Assembly: GCA_029204225.1 (NCBI GenBank)
Contig: CM055103.1
Coordinates: 53,113,538 to 53,177,537 of the forward strand
Length of the DNA: 64,000 nt
DNA from: Diphasiastrum complanatum
Lineage: Eukaryota; Streptophyta; Lycopodiopsida; Lycopodiales; Lycopodiaceae
Reading direction: 5' to 3'
Position numbers and translations under genes: made by a program. The notes beneath the pieces are model-generated. The model saw only the letters and a list, made by a program, of their open reading frames with translations, was not told the DNA's origin and did not search any database. Positions 51,621-64,000 of this stretch are shown here, piece by piece. Numbering within the stretch: position 1 is the first letter of the stretch; each line of letters opens with the position of its first letter.

Positions 51621-52715
51621 CATTGCATCCGCCACCCTCCATCTGACCTGTTTACAGATCCTCTGCTTGGGAGGACCTGTTTACTGTTTTTTCCTTTCTT
51701 TCTTACTTACTCTTTGCTTACGAACTATTTTCTGCCTTTTGTCAGGCTCGTATAGGCGGTTTCTTGAAGTTGACGTTTTGGTTTCATTACCGAATCAAGC
51801 AGAGTGGACTGATAGTTCATCGTTGTATTTGTCCTGCCTATCAGAGGACAACTCAGATCTGTCTTTTTTGAACCGTGTCACATGCAATCAAACCAACATG
51901 TAACCAAATTGCTCAACCACTAGATTAGCATGCAGTCCAGGTGAACAAACCATGAAATCTACTTCTACTTTGCTGCAAAATGAACTGATTCAGATCCTAA
52001 ACACTACTATACTTGCATTAATCCATAAAACAAGAAACAAGAAACTATTCTACAACATTTTAGAAGCCCAAGAATCAAGAAACCAACCAGTCTATTGATT
52101 CTTGGACATCCCAAGAACATCAAGAACAGGATCAAGAATTACACCACAAACCCAGCCTATTTAGTTTACCTGAATGCTGATTTCTATATAAATCCACAAA
52201 CAAGAAATGAAAACTAATCCACTCTAAGAATGGATGAAAACCAATCCACTCTACTATCCACAACCACACACAAAGGATGGAAGGGAAAGATCATGATTGC
52301 ATCACTCAAGAAACAAGCAATGGATGCACCAAACTTGTGGAGGCTCTTTTCATTTAAGCATGGAGTAGATACAATACACAAAAAGCTCCTTGCCTCAAAG
52401 AGGGGGTCTCTTAAATAAGCAAGAGAGCTCCTTAGGTGGCATTCTAGTGGCATTTCCACATTACACAAATTACAAGTGGAATAATGCTCTCCACTAGAGG
52501 TCACCATCAAAAGGTGGCTCACTCTACTTTCTTTAAGAGGTGTTTACTTGCATTTATTACTTTGTCTAGAAATACTAGTTCCTACATGGTCATTTCATCT
52601 TTCAGGATTCACCGTGAGGCTTACACAGTTTTTGCTTGTCATTCCTAACTAGCATTCCTCGACTCTCAGTCTTCGTTAATCTCATTTTCTCATAGACCTC
52701 CTCGGTCTAAGGTGA
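51621..52715. other. No gene recognised
   Basis: Direct word repeats occur (AGAATGGATGAAAACCAATCCACTCTA near 52197-52255 partly duplicates its left side). There is no recognised coding sequence or RNA gene. Confidence 0.5.
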
Positions 52716-53440
52716 GAGGTGCTCTTGAGTTGCTTTGGTCGAGTAGTCCAGAGCCTTGTGTATACTCGGATGGCCCACAGGGAACGTTATGACACTCATA
52801 AAGAATCCTCTTCTTTAACTCATCATCCACTGGTACACAAATTTTCCCATTCCGAAATAATAAACCACATCGGATAGAGAACTGTTCCGCTATCTTCTTA
52901 TCTTTCCTAGGAACTTGAGATCTTTGTGAGTAAATCTCTATTCCATTCTCATTTTTTCCTGTCTCCACCATTTTCCAGATGAGACCAAAATGAGAATTTG
53001 ATTCACACTTTCCTCTTAGCAAAAGATATAGATCAGTGGAAATTTGGGTGAACGACAGTTCATTTAATTCACCAATCCGACTAAGTGCATCCGCAACTTG
53101 GTTAGAGCTGCCCTTGACATATCGGATCTCATGATCAAATTCCTACATAGGCTCAGCCCAGTGGGCTTTATGACCCCTCAGATCATTCCAATTTCAAAAG
53201 TATTTCAGAGGCTGGTGATCTCTATATACTATAGACTGACTACCATATAGGTAATGCCTCCAAGTTTGAAGTGCATGAATCACATCAAATAACTCTTTCT
53301 CCTGAGCTGTATAATGCAATTGAGGCCCCGTGAGTTTCTTGCTTTCAAACGCTACCGACCTATCATCCTGTAGAAGAATTGCCCCTATCGCCGAATCACT
53401 TGCGTCAGTTCTCACGACGTAAGGTGTCAAGATTCATGAT
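52716..53440 (-). mobile_element. Gypsy RNase H and start of integrase finger (element E)
   Basis: The minus strand reads VRTDASDSAIGAILLQDD, SVAFESKKLTGPQLHYTAQE, KELFDVIHALQTWRHYLYG and YRDHQPLKYF (RNase H with D, E and D). Then, past stops, it reads EIRYVKGSSNQVADALSR. The last part has IRCGLLFRNGKICVPVDDEL and KKRILYECHNVPCG, the start of the H2C2 region, and then degenerates. It is a chromovirus-type gypsy fragment. Confidence 0.88.
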
Positions 53441-54283
53441 CTGTAAAACAGGAGCTGAAGCAACCATTTGCTTGAGTTAAGAGCCAACAGGTTCAAACTC
53501 CCAACTGAGAGGTATTCATGCTAAAAAATCATCAAAATACACTAATTTTTGGTGTTTTGAGCCTTATAATGGTGTTCAAACCTAACCAAACTTCATGAAA
53601 GCTCTGGAACAGCTTCATTACATCTCTGAAAACGTTCATATCAAGTCTTGGCTGAGAATTTTGAGATCTACTCCAAATTTAGACCAGAAAACATTTTTTT
53701 GACCAATTTTGACCAATTTTGACCAAAATTTGTGGGGGAAATCCACAAATAAGTGCAATCAAATCCAAATCCCTGTAAATCCATTGCATGAAGGCACTAA
53801 AAGTTCTGATTGTAGTCAAACATGGAATCTATAGCCCATTTATGGTCCAAAAACCCCAATTTTTGGCCCAAAATCACTATCTATTCAACCTTTTGACTAT
53901 TCAACCTTCATGCAATCATTAAATTCTATATTTAATGATTTTAAAACAGTAAGTACAATTTGGAAAACGTACTACACCAGATCCTATGACCAATTTCTTG
54001 CAAAAACCATGAATTCTAGGTGAAAAAAAATCACTAAATCCATCAAAAAACCTATGATTTTTTTTTATCAAAACTCATGGAGCAAATCCACAAATACCAA
54101 AGTTAGGATCACCAAGTGAAGATCTTCCACAATAATGATCATTAGGCTGAAAGTACACCAAGGATATGATAAGCCACCTACTTGAAATTGAATTCACACC
54201 TGGAAGAATAAGCAAACAGATGCACCAATAGAACTGCAAAATCCAAGGTCTCCAAGCTCCACCTCCTGGTAGATGTGAACCAA
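53441..54283. other. Probable leader of the LTR element to the right
   Basis: No gene. A segment TTAGGATCACCAAGTGAAGA plus TCTTCCACAAT at about 54105-54132 repeats the start of the LTR at 54297. TTTTGACCAA is repeated three times near 53698. Confidence 0.5.
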
Positions 54284-54774
54284 GCTCTGATACCAATGTT
54301 AGCATCACCAAGTGAAGATCTTCCACAATCCTATCACATGCAAATCAAAAGGACACCCATGGAGCATGAACCACCCAACCAATATGGAGAGGCTAGTCAA
54401 TACCCTAAGCAATCCACCCCCAAGCCACAGTGAAGAACACAAGAGAGGAGAGGAGAAACTGGCTCAAGAATCACAATTCACAATAGGAGGATGGGCGAGT
54501 TTCCAATGGATATATTCTCTCCAAGAGAGAGAGAATATTCTCCCTAGGATCCCCATGCAACCTAAATTGAGCTATTGACCTCCTATTATTGCATTAAAGC
54601 AGTCTTCACTATGCATGTGCTCCTATGTCCAATTATAGGTCTGGGCCTTCAGATTATTAATTACTTGATACGACCACGTCCGGAATGACATAGCATAACC
54701 ACATATAACTGGAGTGACCGGCTATCCACTTCAGGAATTATTCCGATTCCCTTGTACATGACATGGACATAACA
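54284..54774 (-). repeat. LTR with primer-binding site, minus orientation
   Basis: The primer site TGGTATCAGAGC (minus, 54295-54284) lies one base from an LTR that starts TGTTAGCATCACC at 54297 and ends GACATAACA at 54774, with TGTTA/TAACA ends, 478 bases. The internal domains expected to its left are limited to gypsy element E about 0.9 kb away; whether they belong together is not certain. Confidence 0.7.
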
Positions 54775-54849
54775 CCCATACTTTTTTTGAATTCAAAACA
54801 AACGTTGCGTGTAACTCCAAAATAGTGATGCTAAAATTGTTTTGATATC

Positions 54850-55349
54850 GTCACTATATAATTTCCCGATGTTTATAAGGGACGATAAAAGCACTGCAAT
54901 TTTTTTTAAAAAAAGAGTGTGGTGTGGCCCTAGGTGACAACAAACTATTGACGCTTAACTGATGGTGAAATTATCTATTATAGCATCATTAGGAATTTCC
55001 TAATATATGTCAATGATGTTAATAGCATTGCAAATTTTTTTTAGCGGTTTGGTAGCATCGCAATACGATATTATCAAAGCATTGCAAATTTAGTGACACT
55101 GGAATTCTGTGTAATAGTGTTGCTCAAAGATGTTAGACTCGTCACATTAGACATTGTAACATACAAAGTGTCAATTAGCAACGTTAAAGTGATGTAAATT
55201 GATTGATGTTAATAAATGTTGCTATAAATTATTGTAGCATTGCTTAGTGACAAAAAATGGTCATTAGCAATATTTATATTGATGCTTTAAGCAATGACAA
55301 ACATCGCTATAGCAAGGGTTAACATTGTAAAGCTTTCTATTTACTAGTG
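54850..55349. mobile_element. CACTA-type transposon end with subterminal repeats
   Basis: The minus strand at 55349 starts CACTAGTAAATAGAAAGC, a typical CACTA terminus. Inside it, short motifs such as AGCATTGCAAATTT, TAGCATCGCAAT, GTTGCTATAAAT, TTGTAGCATTGC and ATCGCTATAGC recur in both orientations over about 400 bases, as subterminal repeats of En/Spm elements do. The left end is uncertain; CACTATATAATTTCC near 54853 is only a candidate. No transposase is present. Confidence 0.6.
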
Positions 55350-57199
55350 GGCATCAATAAAAGCACGTTCATTCACCAATTGTTGCCCACCAACTAGGAT
55401 CTTTTTCGCATTTGTGTTGCCACACTGAGTTTTGTCCTAATGACATGACGAGATGCTTTGGTCTTCATCTTGTGTTCAAACTTCAACCTTTTACTTCTCT
55501 TATGTGTGTTTTTTTTTTCGTGTCACAAGACAAGCTTTAATTTCTATGTGAACTTTTTTTGTTTTAATCATGAATGAAAATCTTTATCAGGAATTTGAAA
55601 TTTAATTATTTGATAATGCAATAAACAAAATAAGTTTAATCTCCAAAAAAAAATGCACTTTATCTACAAATGCCATAATTATTGGACGTTTTCTTTTTTG
55701 AATGTAGGTTATGTATAGTTCCATTAAAGTAATAATCTTGATTATTTTACTATTTCACACGATCCGTAACTAGTTGTCTTAATCTATACTTTCCAAGGAA
55801 AAATCCTTGGAAAACTTGCAAAAAACTACTCATAAACGTTCTTTGTAAACTGGTTTTTGTGCAAAAAAACTTTTAAGATCTCCCTCCAAGAAAGTAATGT
55901 ATGTAATCTCTTAGAAAAATATTTTTTCTTTTAATATTTATCCTTTTTTGACCAAATTTTCTCATTTTTCTTTCTTTCCAAATATTCCAAAGTAGTAGCA
56001 CTTTGACCAAGTTTCATAATTGCATAGCTTTAGCATAATCAAAGAGTATTGTAACATCATTGAGGATAACATAATTCATGTTGATGGGGCTTGAAACCTT
56101 TCATGGAAAGGGATTGAGTAGTAGTGTCTAGCCATAGGTTCTTACTAACATCAAAGGACAAATGTTGAAAATGGTTACTCTCGTTCTCACTAAAATGCAT
56201 TTGATAAGCGTAATTGATCTTGGTTTCCAATGGGGGCTTGAACTTGGGACCAATGAAACTTTAGACGCCAATCTAACAAACCTAGATTGATGCGTGTGAA
56301 TGGCATAATAAGAGATACATCGACATACATATTTTAATATTCACATGATGTGAAATGGTAGTCCTCTAGAATATAGGGTAGTGTCATCCTCCATTTGATC
56401 AAGGAGAAATCTAGTTCTCCATTTTAGCACGGTCCATCTCTAGACCTAAGGTCCACAGAGCCTCTAGAGCCTCTTGAAAAGGGTTTGATAGAATATAAAA
56501 TTGTAAACACCTAGGCTTGTACACAAAAGTTAAATGTATTTCTTGTGCATGTTGATTTTAGATCCCGCAATTCAACCTACAATAATCTCAAAGCCATTTT
56601 AGACTCATGTGCTCGACAAGTCCCTCGTATAAAATGGGGCTTGACGGGTTTTGACATTGAAGTTCATCACTATGTCACACATGAAGTGTCAAAATTCAAT
56701 GCCACGTCGGGGCAATTCACCCATGTTCAACTTGCTGACATGATCCCATGGCAAGCCATTAAAACAATCAAAACGAGATTTCTGAGATTCAACCAATAGG
56801 ATGACCACAACCCCGAGAATTTGATTGGAGATGCTTGGCAAGTGATGTTATCAATGCACTTATATTTAAACGAATCTAAGTTTCCAAGGGGGGCTTGAAT
56901 ATGCGGCCAAAGAAACTTTTTAGCCAACTCCACCACCCCCTCACTTGAATTTGAACGGAGATATGCTTAGCCAATGATGCTATTGCCAGTGATGCATTTG
57001 AATGGAGATGCTTAGCAAGTGATGTTATCTCTATGTGAAAACACCCATCAGATCTTACTCGTTTCCTTGTAGAAATGTTATTTTTTTTTTCCGACTCGCA
57101 AAAGCCTAACAAATAACCAAGGTAGATTGGCCCCTAAGCGAGGGGTAGTGGTTACTGGTGCAACCAAAAATAAAATTATCAGCCTGCATACCTACTACC
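55350..57199. other. Intergenic, no gene recognised
   Basis: This is AT-rich sequence. Two blocks near 56220-56250 and 56870-56910 share TTTCCAA(T/G)GGGGGCTTGAA, and GGAGATGCTTGGCAAGTGATGTTATC near 56826 recurs at 57003. These are old dispersed duplicates without coding evidence. Confidence 0.5.
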
Positions 57200-57540
57200 C
57201 TATCGCCTAATGTTCAGTGAGCGAAATGGAGCAGGAGACCGCGCGTCGGTTTTGAGCAGTCGGAGAGACCAAGTGCGAGACTGCTCGTGGCCCTTTTTCC
57301 TTCGGCGCGCGGTTTAACACTGTTGTAATTTCTCGGAAGAGACCTGGCGCGAGACCGCGCGCGGCCTGTTCGCGGTTCCACGCGCGGTTCAAAGCTCGTC
57401 TAATTTCTCGCTATATCTATTCTATTCTCTGTGTTCCGTATCGCCATCGCCTTTGGCAGCTGCTTCAGTTTCATCGCCATCGCCATCGCCATCGCCATCG
57501 CTTCTCTCGATCCGCGAGCGCTGTAAATACGTGATGGTGG
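57200..57540 (+). promoter_or_regulatory. GC-rich promoter/leader region of the RABA gene
   Basis: This is the most CpG-rich stretch outside the small 4.8-kb insertion. It has repeated GCGCG-containing words (GAGACCGCGCG, GGCGCGAGACCGCGCGCG, CACGCGCGGTTCAAAG), and GGTTCAAAGCTCGTCTAATT / CACTGTTGTAATTTCTCG are related half-repeats. The sequence then becomes pyrimidine-rich (CTATATCTATTCTATTCTCT), consistent with a transcript start near 57420. CTATATCTA may act as a TATA-like box. It lies about 0.9 kb upstream of the coding start. Confidence 0.45.
57472..57501. repeat. (CATCGC)n hexanucleotide in the RABA leader
   Basis: There are five CATCGC units in a row. An additional unit lies at 57439. 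The antisense frame Met-Ala-Met-Ala is an artefact. Confidence 0.9.
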
Positions 57541-57799
57541 TGGAAGATCAGAGATCCTACACAGATCGGGTTGGTATGATATTTGTCGTGAACGATGTTC
57601 TTGATCGCGGCTGTTTCTGCTGCTCACAATTATCTGATTGCTAACTTTGACGTACCTAGTAGGCTATTCCATCATGAAGCTGTAGATGCAGATCGATCTT
57701 CTTTTTTGTAAATCGAGGTTTCAAACATCTATCTGATAGCTAAGATCTGAAGTTGCTCATTCAGTTCATGCTGTTTCAAGATCCTAGGCAGTTTTCTGA

Positions 57800-58120
57800 C
57801 GGCCTTTGTGAACAAGCATACATAAACAGATAGACCTGGTGTAATTTACAGGAAACGAATAAACTTTTGTTTCTGACCGAACGAATCAACTCTTGTTTCT
57901 GACCGCTGTGGTGATCAAGCATCCGCAAACGTACATAAACCTATTGTAATATCACAGGAAACGGATCGACTGTTGTTCCTGACTTCTGTCGTGAGCAAGC
58001 ATACGCTACCATACGTGCGCACCTGTTGTAATATCACAGGAAATGACTCGACTTTTGTTTCTAACGCGCATAAACCCGTTGTAGTATTACAGGGAGCGAA
58101 TCGACTTTTGTTTCTGAAAA
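57800..58120 (+). repeat. About 80-bp tandem repeats in the RABA 5' region
   Basis: Four diverged copies share CAAGCAT(A/C)CG, ATAAACC(T/C)(A/G)TTGTA, AT(C/T)ACAGG(A/G)A and CGA(C/A)T(T/G)TTGTTTCTGAC. They lie between the putative leader start and the ATG, probably in a leader intron whose acceptor could be TTTGTAG at 58317. Confidence 0.8.
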
Positions 58121-58307
58121 CTTTTGTTCTGTTTAACTTTTGTCTGGTCATCTTTCTCCAGATTTCTCACTAACAGCTATTTTCAAAGTTTTTTTTTCGT
58201 CTGTTTTCCACTTCACGACCATTTGGCTGCTACGGTCATCTTTTTCTCAGCGTGTCTTACCCTTTCGTGAGAATGTTGGCTTCTTATTAGATTTCAATAG
58301 TAACTGA

Positions 58308-60390
<2,083 letters not shown>

Positions 60391-60990
60391 AGTGCTTACA
60401 TATTACAAAAAGCTTTACTAAAACGTGGGCAGGGAGAAGTTAGTCCCTTAAAGGTACAAATGTATAAAAAAGCCAAAATTGATCATTCAACTGTTTTGGT
60501 TGCAATTTTTAGATTTTGGGTTATGTCTTATGTTTTTAAAGCAAACATGAATGGTGGTTTGTTGTTATCCTTCTGTAAAGACTCATGCAATGACTTCTTT
60601 CTTTATTTCTTTATGCTTTAAAAGCAGAGAAACTGCAGAATCAATGAATGTTGTGCTGGCTATTTGAGTTGCTAGGAGGCCTTATTATTTAACAAGGCTT
60701 TAAATTGTGATTACACTTGATATTGTGATCCTAGCATAGTTCATGCGTTTTCAGCTCTGGAAAGAGGGATATTGTAAAAGTATGAAATATGTTAATATTG
60801 GGCACAAAAACTTCTTGGAACTGAATTTTTTTAATCATTATTGGACCCAAATTTATCATCAACATAAGGTTTAGATGAAAAGCATACTTCCAAGATCTGA
60901 ATTGTGCCTTGTCAAAAAGATGCTGGAAATTTGCCTGCAAATTCAGTCTAATGAAATGACATCTCAATTTCCGGAACATTTGATGTGCAT
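60391..60990 (+). other. RABA 3' untranslated and downstream region
   Basis: It is a T-rich trailer after the stop codon. No canonical AATAAA was found in the first 270 bases; TATAAAAAAG near 60466 and the T-rich block at 60595-60620 are weak candidates for end-formation signals. The end of the transcript is not defined. Confidence 0.4.
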
Positions 60991-63900
60991 GTTTCTCTTA
61001 CGCTTTGTGTCCGTTTCCCGAAACAGGATCATCTGCATGATCTCATAATGTAGGACAGGCTTTTGGCTTGTATTCTACTGTCTTGAGCATCAACAGAGTT
61101 GGACAGCATTACAATCGACTAGCATCTTCACTCATAAAGTAAATTGAAAGTCTAATTGAATTCAAAAGGGTCGCAGAAAATTTACTACAATCTAGAACAC
61201 TATTGAAGTATACACTCCCACTTCTGTGGGTGCTCTTCAGTTAGTTCTTTGATTACTTGAATATACTCTGGAGAAGAAATTAGTCTAGTGAAAATCAATC
61301 ACATTGTGCATGGAGTATGGTCCAAACTCTATCCACCTTCGCTTTGCTTTCAAACGAAAAAAGTAGAGTTCTTTTCCAAGCATTTGTTGCTTGGAAACAC
61401 GAGTTGTACAATGATTGCTTACTTAGAGAGAGGCCTCCTACTCCATAAGCTCGTCACAAGTTCTATGATTCTCTTTGATCTCGTTTCAATGTTGTTATAT
61501 ATTGTGGAAATGCTTGGGAAAGGAGGCTACAGTTTAAACTCGATAATAGCTTTTGATTGTGATATAGTAGGCAAAGAGTGCATAGGGGTAAAAGTAGATT
61601 TATTGTTGTCATTCTATCATCTGTCAATAGATCAGAGGTTGTGCGCTTCAAAAAGTGGTGGCAGCCACCATTACTTGTTAGCATTAGTGCAATCTTTTTA
61701 CAAAATTCCATCTTCATCTTTGAAAAGTGTGACATTTTTATCTAGGTGTGTAGTCGTTTTTTGACATCTTTGTGTGGCACTTGGGCCCTTTGGGCTAACA
61801 TTACTAGAAGCAAGGCCCTCCATCCCACTATTTTTTAGAGCATGACTAGGCTACTATTTTAAGATCAAGTAAAAATTTGTACGACTTATGATGTTAGACA
61901 TCATTCATTAAGGTCATGACTAGATGTCATGGATTTAAGTCCATTTACACTAAATATACCCTATGTTAAGCAAGTTTAGAGGTCAAGTCAATGCAATTAT
62001 AGAAAGACAAATATAGGCTATTCTATTTTAGGTCATGAGGACAACGTGGTAGTCAATGCCAATGTTATGTGTGTATGTTAGCTGTCAATACCAATGATAT
62101 GTGTGTATGCTGCATGCGCAACTTCTCACTACCATTGCCAACAAGCTATTATGTTGATACGTGATGTTCTTAAAGTTGAAGAGACACCAAATTGATGAAG
62201 ACTTTGTAAAGTTGGCCCCATACAAGGTGAGGTAGATATTTCAAACATAAATACAATGAGTCTTTTCAAAATAGAAAAGTACTATTGCATCAAAAATTGT
62301 CATAATAATAAATACTATCTAGTTCATTTAGTTCCATTGATTCATCATCAGTGTAAAAACAACGTGAAGAGTGATGTTGGCCAATAGTTTTTTGCATGTC
62401 AACATTGCCTCTTCCAATCATATAGCCATGATGGTGTTTTTGTAGATTGGCAAACCACTACAATCGTGTCAAAACACATCTATCGTGAGTTGGACAACCT
62501 CGAAGAAAACAAAAAACATATCAAAGAAGTTAAATGTGTTGCTAACAAACCTTGGCTGAAATCGTCAATGTCCCATCTTAACTTCCACATAATTGTCATT
62601 TGCATCAGCTATTGACGTCAGTAAACAACTAGATTTATTTGCACCTAATAACAATTTTTTCAAAAATTGCCTATAACTACCATACATGACTTCATAAAAC
62701 ATAAAAAAGTTTTTGTTCAAGATATTATGTCATATGTAAACGATGTGAGGTACATCAAAATAATAGTTTGTCCACAACATACCAAAACAATGTAGTGCAA
62801 GATCCACAACTGTGGAATCCATGTCCATGGCAATGCAGTGTCTTCCTGAAGACCTACATACATAGATAGTAGCTTTGGGGACAAAATGTGGTCCACATTT
62901 CACAATCTCCCATTGGGAAGGGAGGTGAGTACCTTGAGCAACATAGCGAAATGATAGCCCATGTGTACAACTTGTGAGCAAGGCACCGTCCATAAGTTTT
63001 GGTTCATGATTTTTTTAGACAATTAAAGTAAGCATGAATAATCCTCAATAAATTAATGACATAATAAAGGCAAAGGATCAAGAAGGAATGTTCTTATCTA
63101 TTACTTTACTCATTCTGTATCATGTTTGAGCAATTTCATGTGAATGTGATAAATTGTCAAGATATGATAAAACTAGTCACATTGTTCTTAATCATTTTGA
63201 TGTTGAGGTTGGACTAGTATTCTTGGTTAGTTTTGCTGATAGAAATGGAGTTGAGGGTCTTCAAATATAGATTTGTACAATGTATATGCAAACAGAGGCT
63301 TGAGAAAGTAGAAGAAAAAAAATCCAAAATAGTTCAAATCAAAATCAAGAGCAGTCATCAAATCCACAAATGAAGAAGATGTTTTGTAACTAGTGCAAAC
63401 ACTGATCATGACATTCAAGATTGCAGAATATTGAAAGCTAAGAACAACAATTGAATCAACAAGCGAATGCAACTGCAAAGTCTTAGGCCCCCAATCACAC
63501 TCATTCATACATAAGTTCTCAAGTGTTGAGGATCTCTTATGGCAAGATGGAGATGGAGGCTCATTCATGGAGTTTCATGTTACAAACACTTCAAGTGAGG
63601 TGCAATATGGAGGAGGCATGCAAGCATTTGTTGATCACTCACATTTATTGCTTGGTGGCTGCTGTTTTCCAAATATATCAAAGGTGGAAGCATGGACGGA
63701 TCATAACATTTACATTCTATTTTGTTCTTCATGTACTATTTTCATCTTGACATGTAAAATTGATGTAAGAAATAGTGAAGCATCACTATTATCTATATTA
63801 ATTATAAATGTTTTTATTTTTAGCATTACAATACCATAGAGAGGAGGTCTATTCTTAGGATGGAGATCATTCTCTAGTTGGATCAAAGTAGTGTGGTTAA

Positions 63901-64000
63901 AATAGCAAGTAGAGTTGAAGGAGTCTGAAAATTTTCAACTAACCACTTGACTATTATTGGAAATTTGGAGGCCACATCCTAAAGTAAACTTTAAAAAACA
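60991..64000. other. Right flank, no gene recognised
   Basis: Short frames occur on both strands. The best is an 87-codon minus-strand frame with an ATG (62993-62730: MDGALLTSCTHGLSFRYVAQ...) that resembles nothing I recognise and lacks neighbours, so it is not called. A short duplication (CAATGCCAATGTTATGTGTG against CAATACCAATGATATGTGTG) lies at 62056-62110. Confidence 0.5.

Noticed and set aside
57400-57627. Minus-strand frame with Met-Ala repeats
   Set aside because: It is the antisense of the CATCGC hexanucleotide in the RABA leader.
61288-61764. Plus-strand frame of 158 codons downstream of RABA
   Set aside because: It starts at GTG rather than ATG, has no recognised motif, and codon composition looks like random T-rich sequence.
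62730-62993. Minus-strand 87-codon frame with an ATG
   Set aside because: No family recognised, no neighbouring exons with matching splice sites, and length within chance expectation; kept only as a note in the flank entry.

Overview
This window is nuclear DNA from a seed plant. It holds two spliced host genes, a plant-type adenylate kinase and a RABA (Rab11-class) GTPase, in a sea of decayed LTR retrotransposons and long GA/GT microsatellites. Copia elements carrying the initiator-Met primer-binding site, Athila/Tat-like gypsy debris and a CACTA-type transposon end all fit an angiosperm. The species cannot be named from the sequence.

Left third (1 to about 17.2 kb): the minus-strand adenylate kinase gene occupies this region. 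Exon 1 (16415-16523), exon 2 (2010-2155) and exon 3 (1401-1520) join in frame with GT-AG borders. The remaining exons must lie beyond the left edge. Intron 1 is about 14.3 kb and contains a rearranged copia element (LTR 4570-5052, with an internally inverted gag-integrase block) and a nearly complete copia element in the same orientation as the gene (8735 to at least 13965).

Middle (17.2 to 56 kb): there is no convincing host gene here. The region is layered mobile-element wreckage. It includes a foldback with nearly perfect 120-bp arms (20081-20702), gypsy gag and reverse transcriptase remnants, a truncated copia with a 1-kb LTR (23278-26433), and a copia with both LTRs but no gag or protease (28314-31807) sitting inside an older gypsy. 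An Athila/Tat-like gypsy integrase is followed by an unrecognised domain that occurs twice (34.7-36.9 kb). There is a second, diverged foldback (39165-40210) and two copies of a gag-like protein of unusual type (42.2-42.8 and 47.4-49.6 kb). A 1.2-kb degenerate A-rich repeat, further gypsy fragments and a CACTA-like terminus complete the region.

Right end (57.2 to 64 kb): the plus-strand RABA GTPase gene is intact, with two coding exons (58344-58508 and 59911-60390, 214 codons). It has a GC-rich promoter/leader region and a run of about 80-bp tandem repeats just upstream. The last 3 kb shows nothing recognisable.

The two host genes are independent housekeeping or trafficking genes. The mobile elements interact with each other by nesting, inversion and truncation, and with the adenylate kinase gene by enlarging its first intron.
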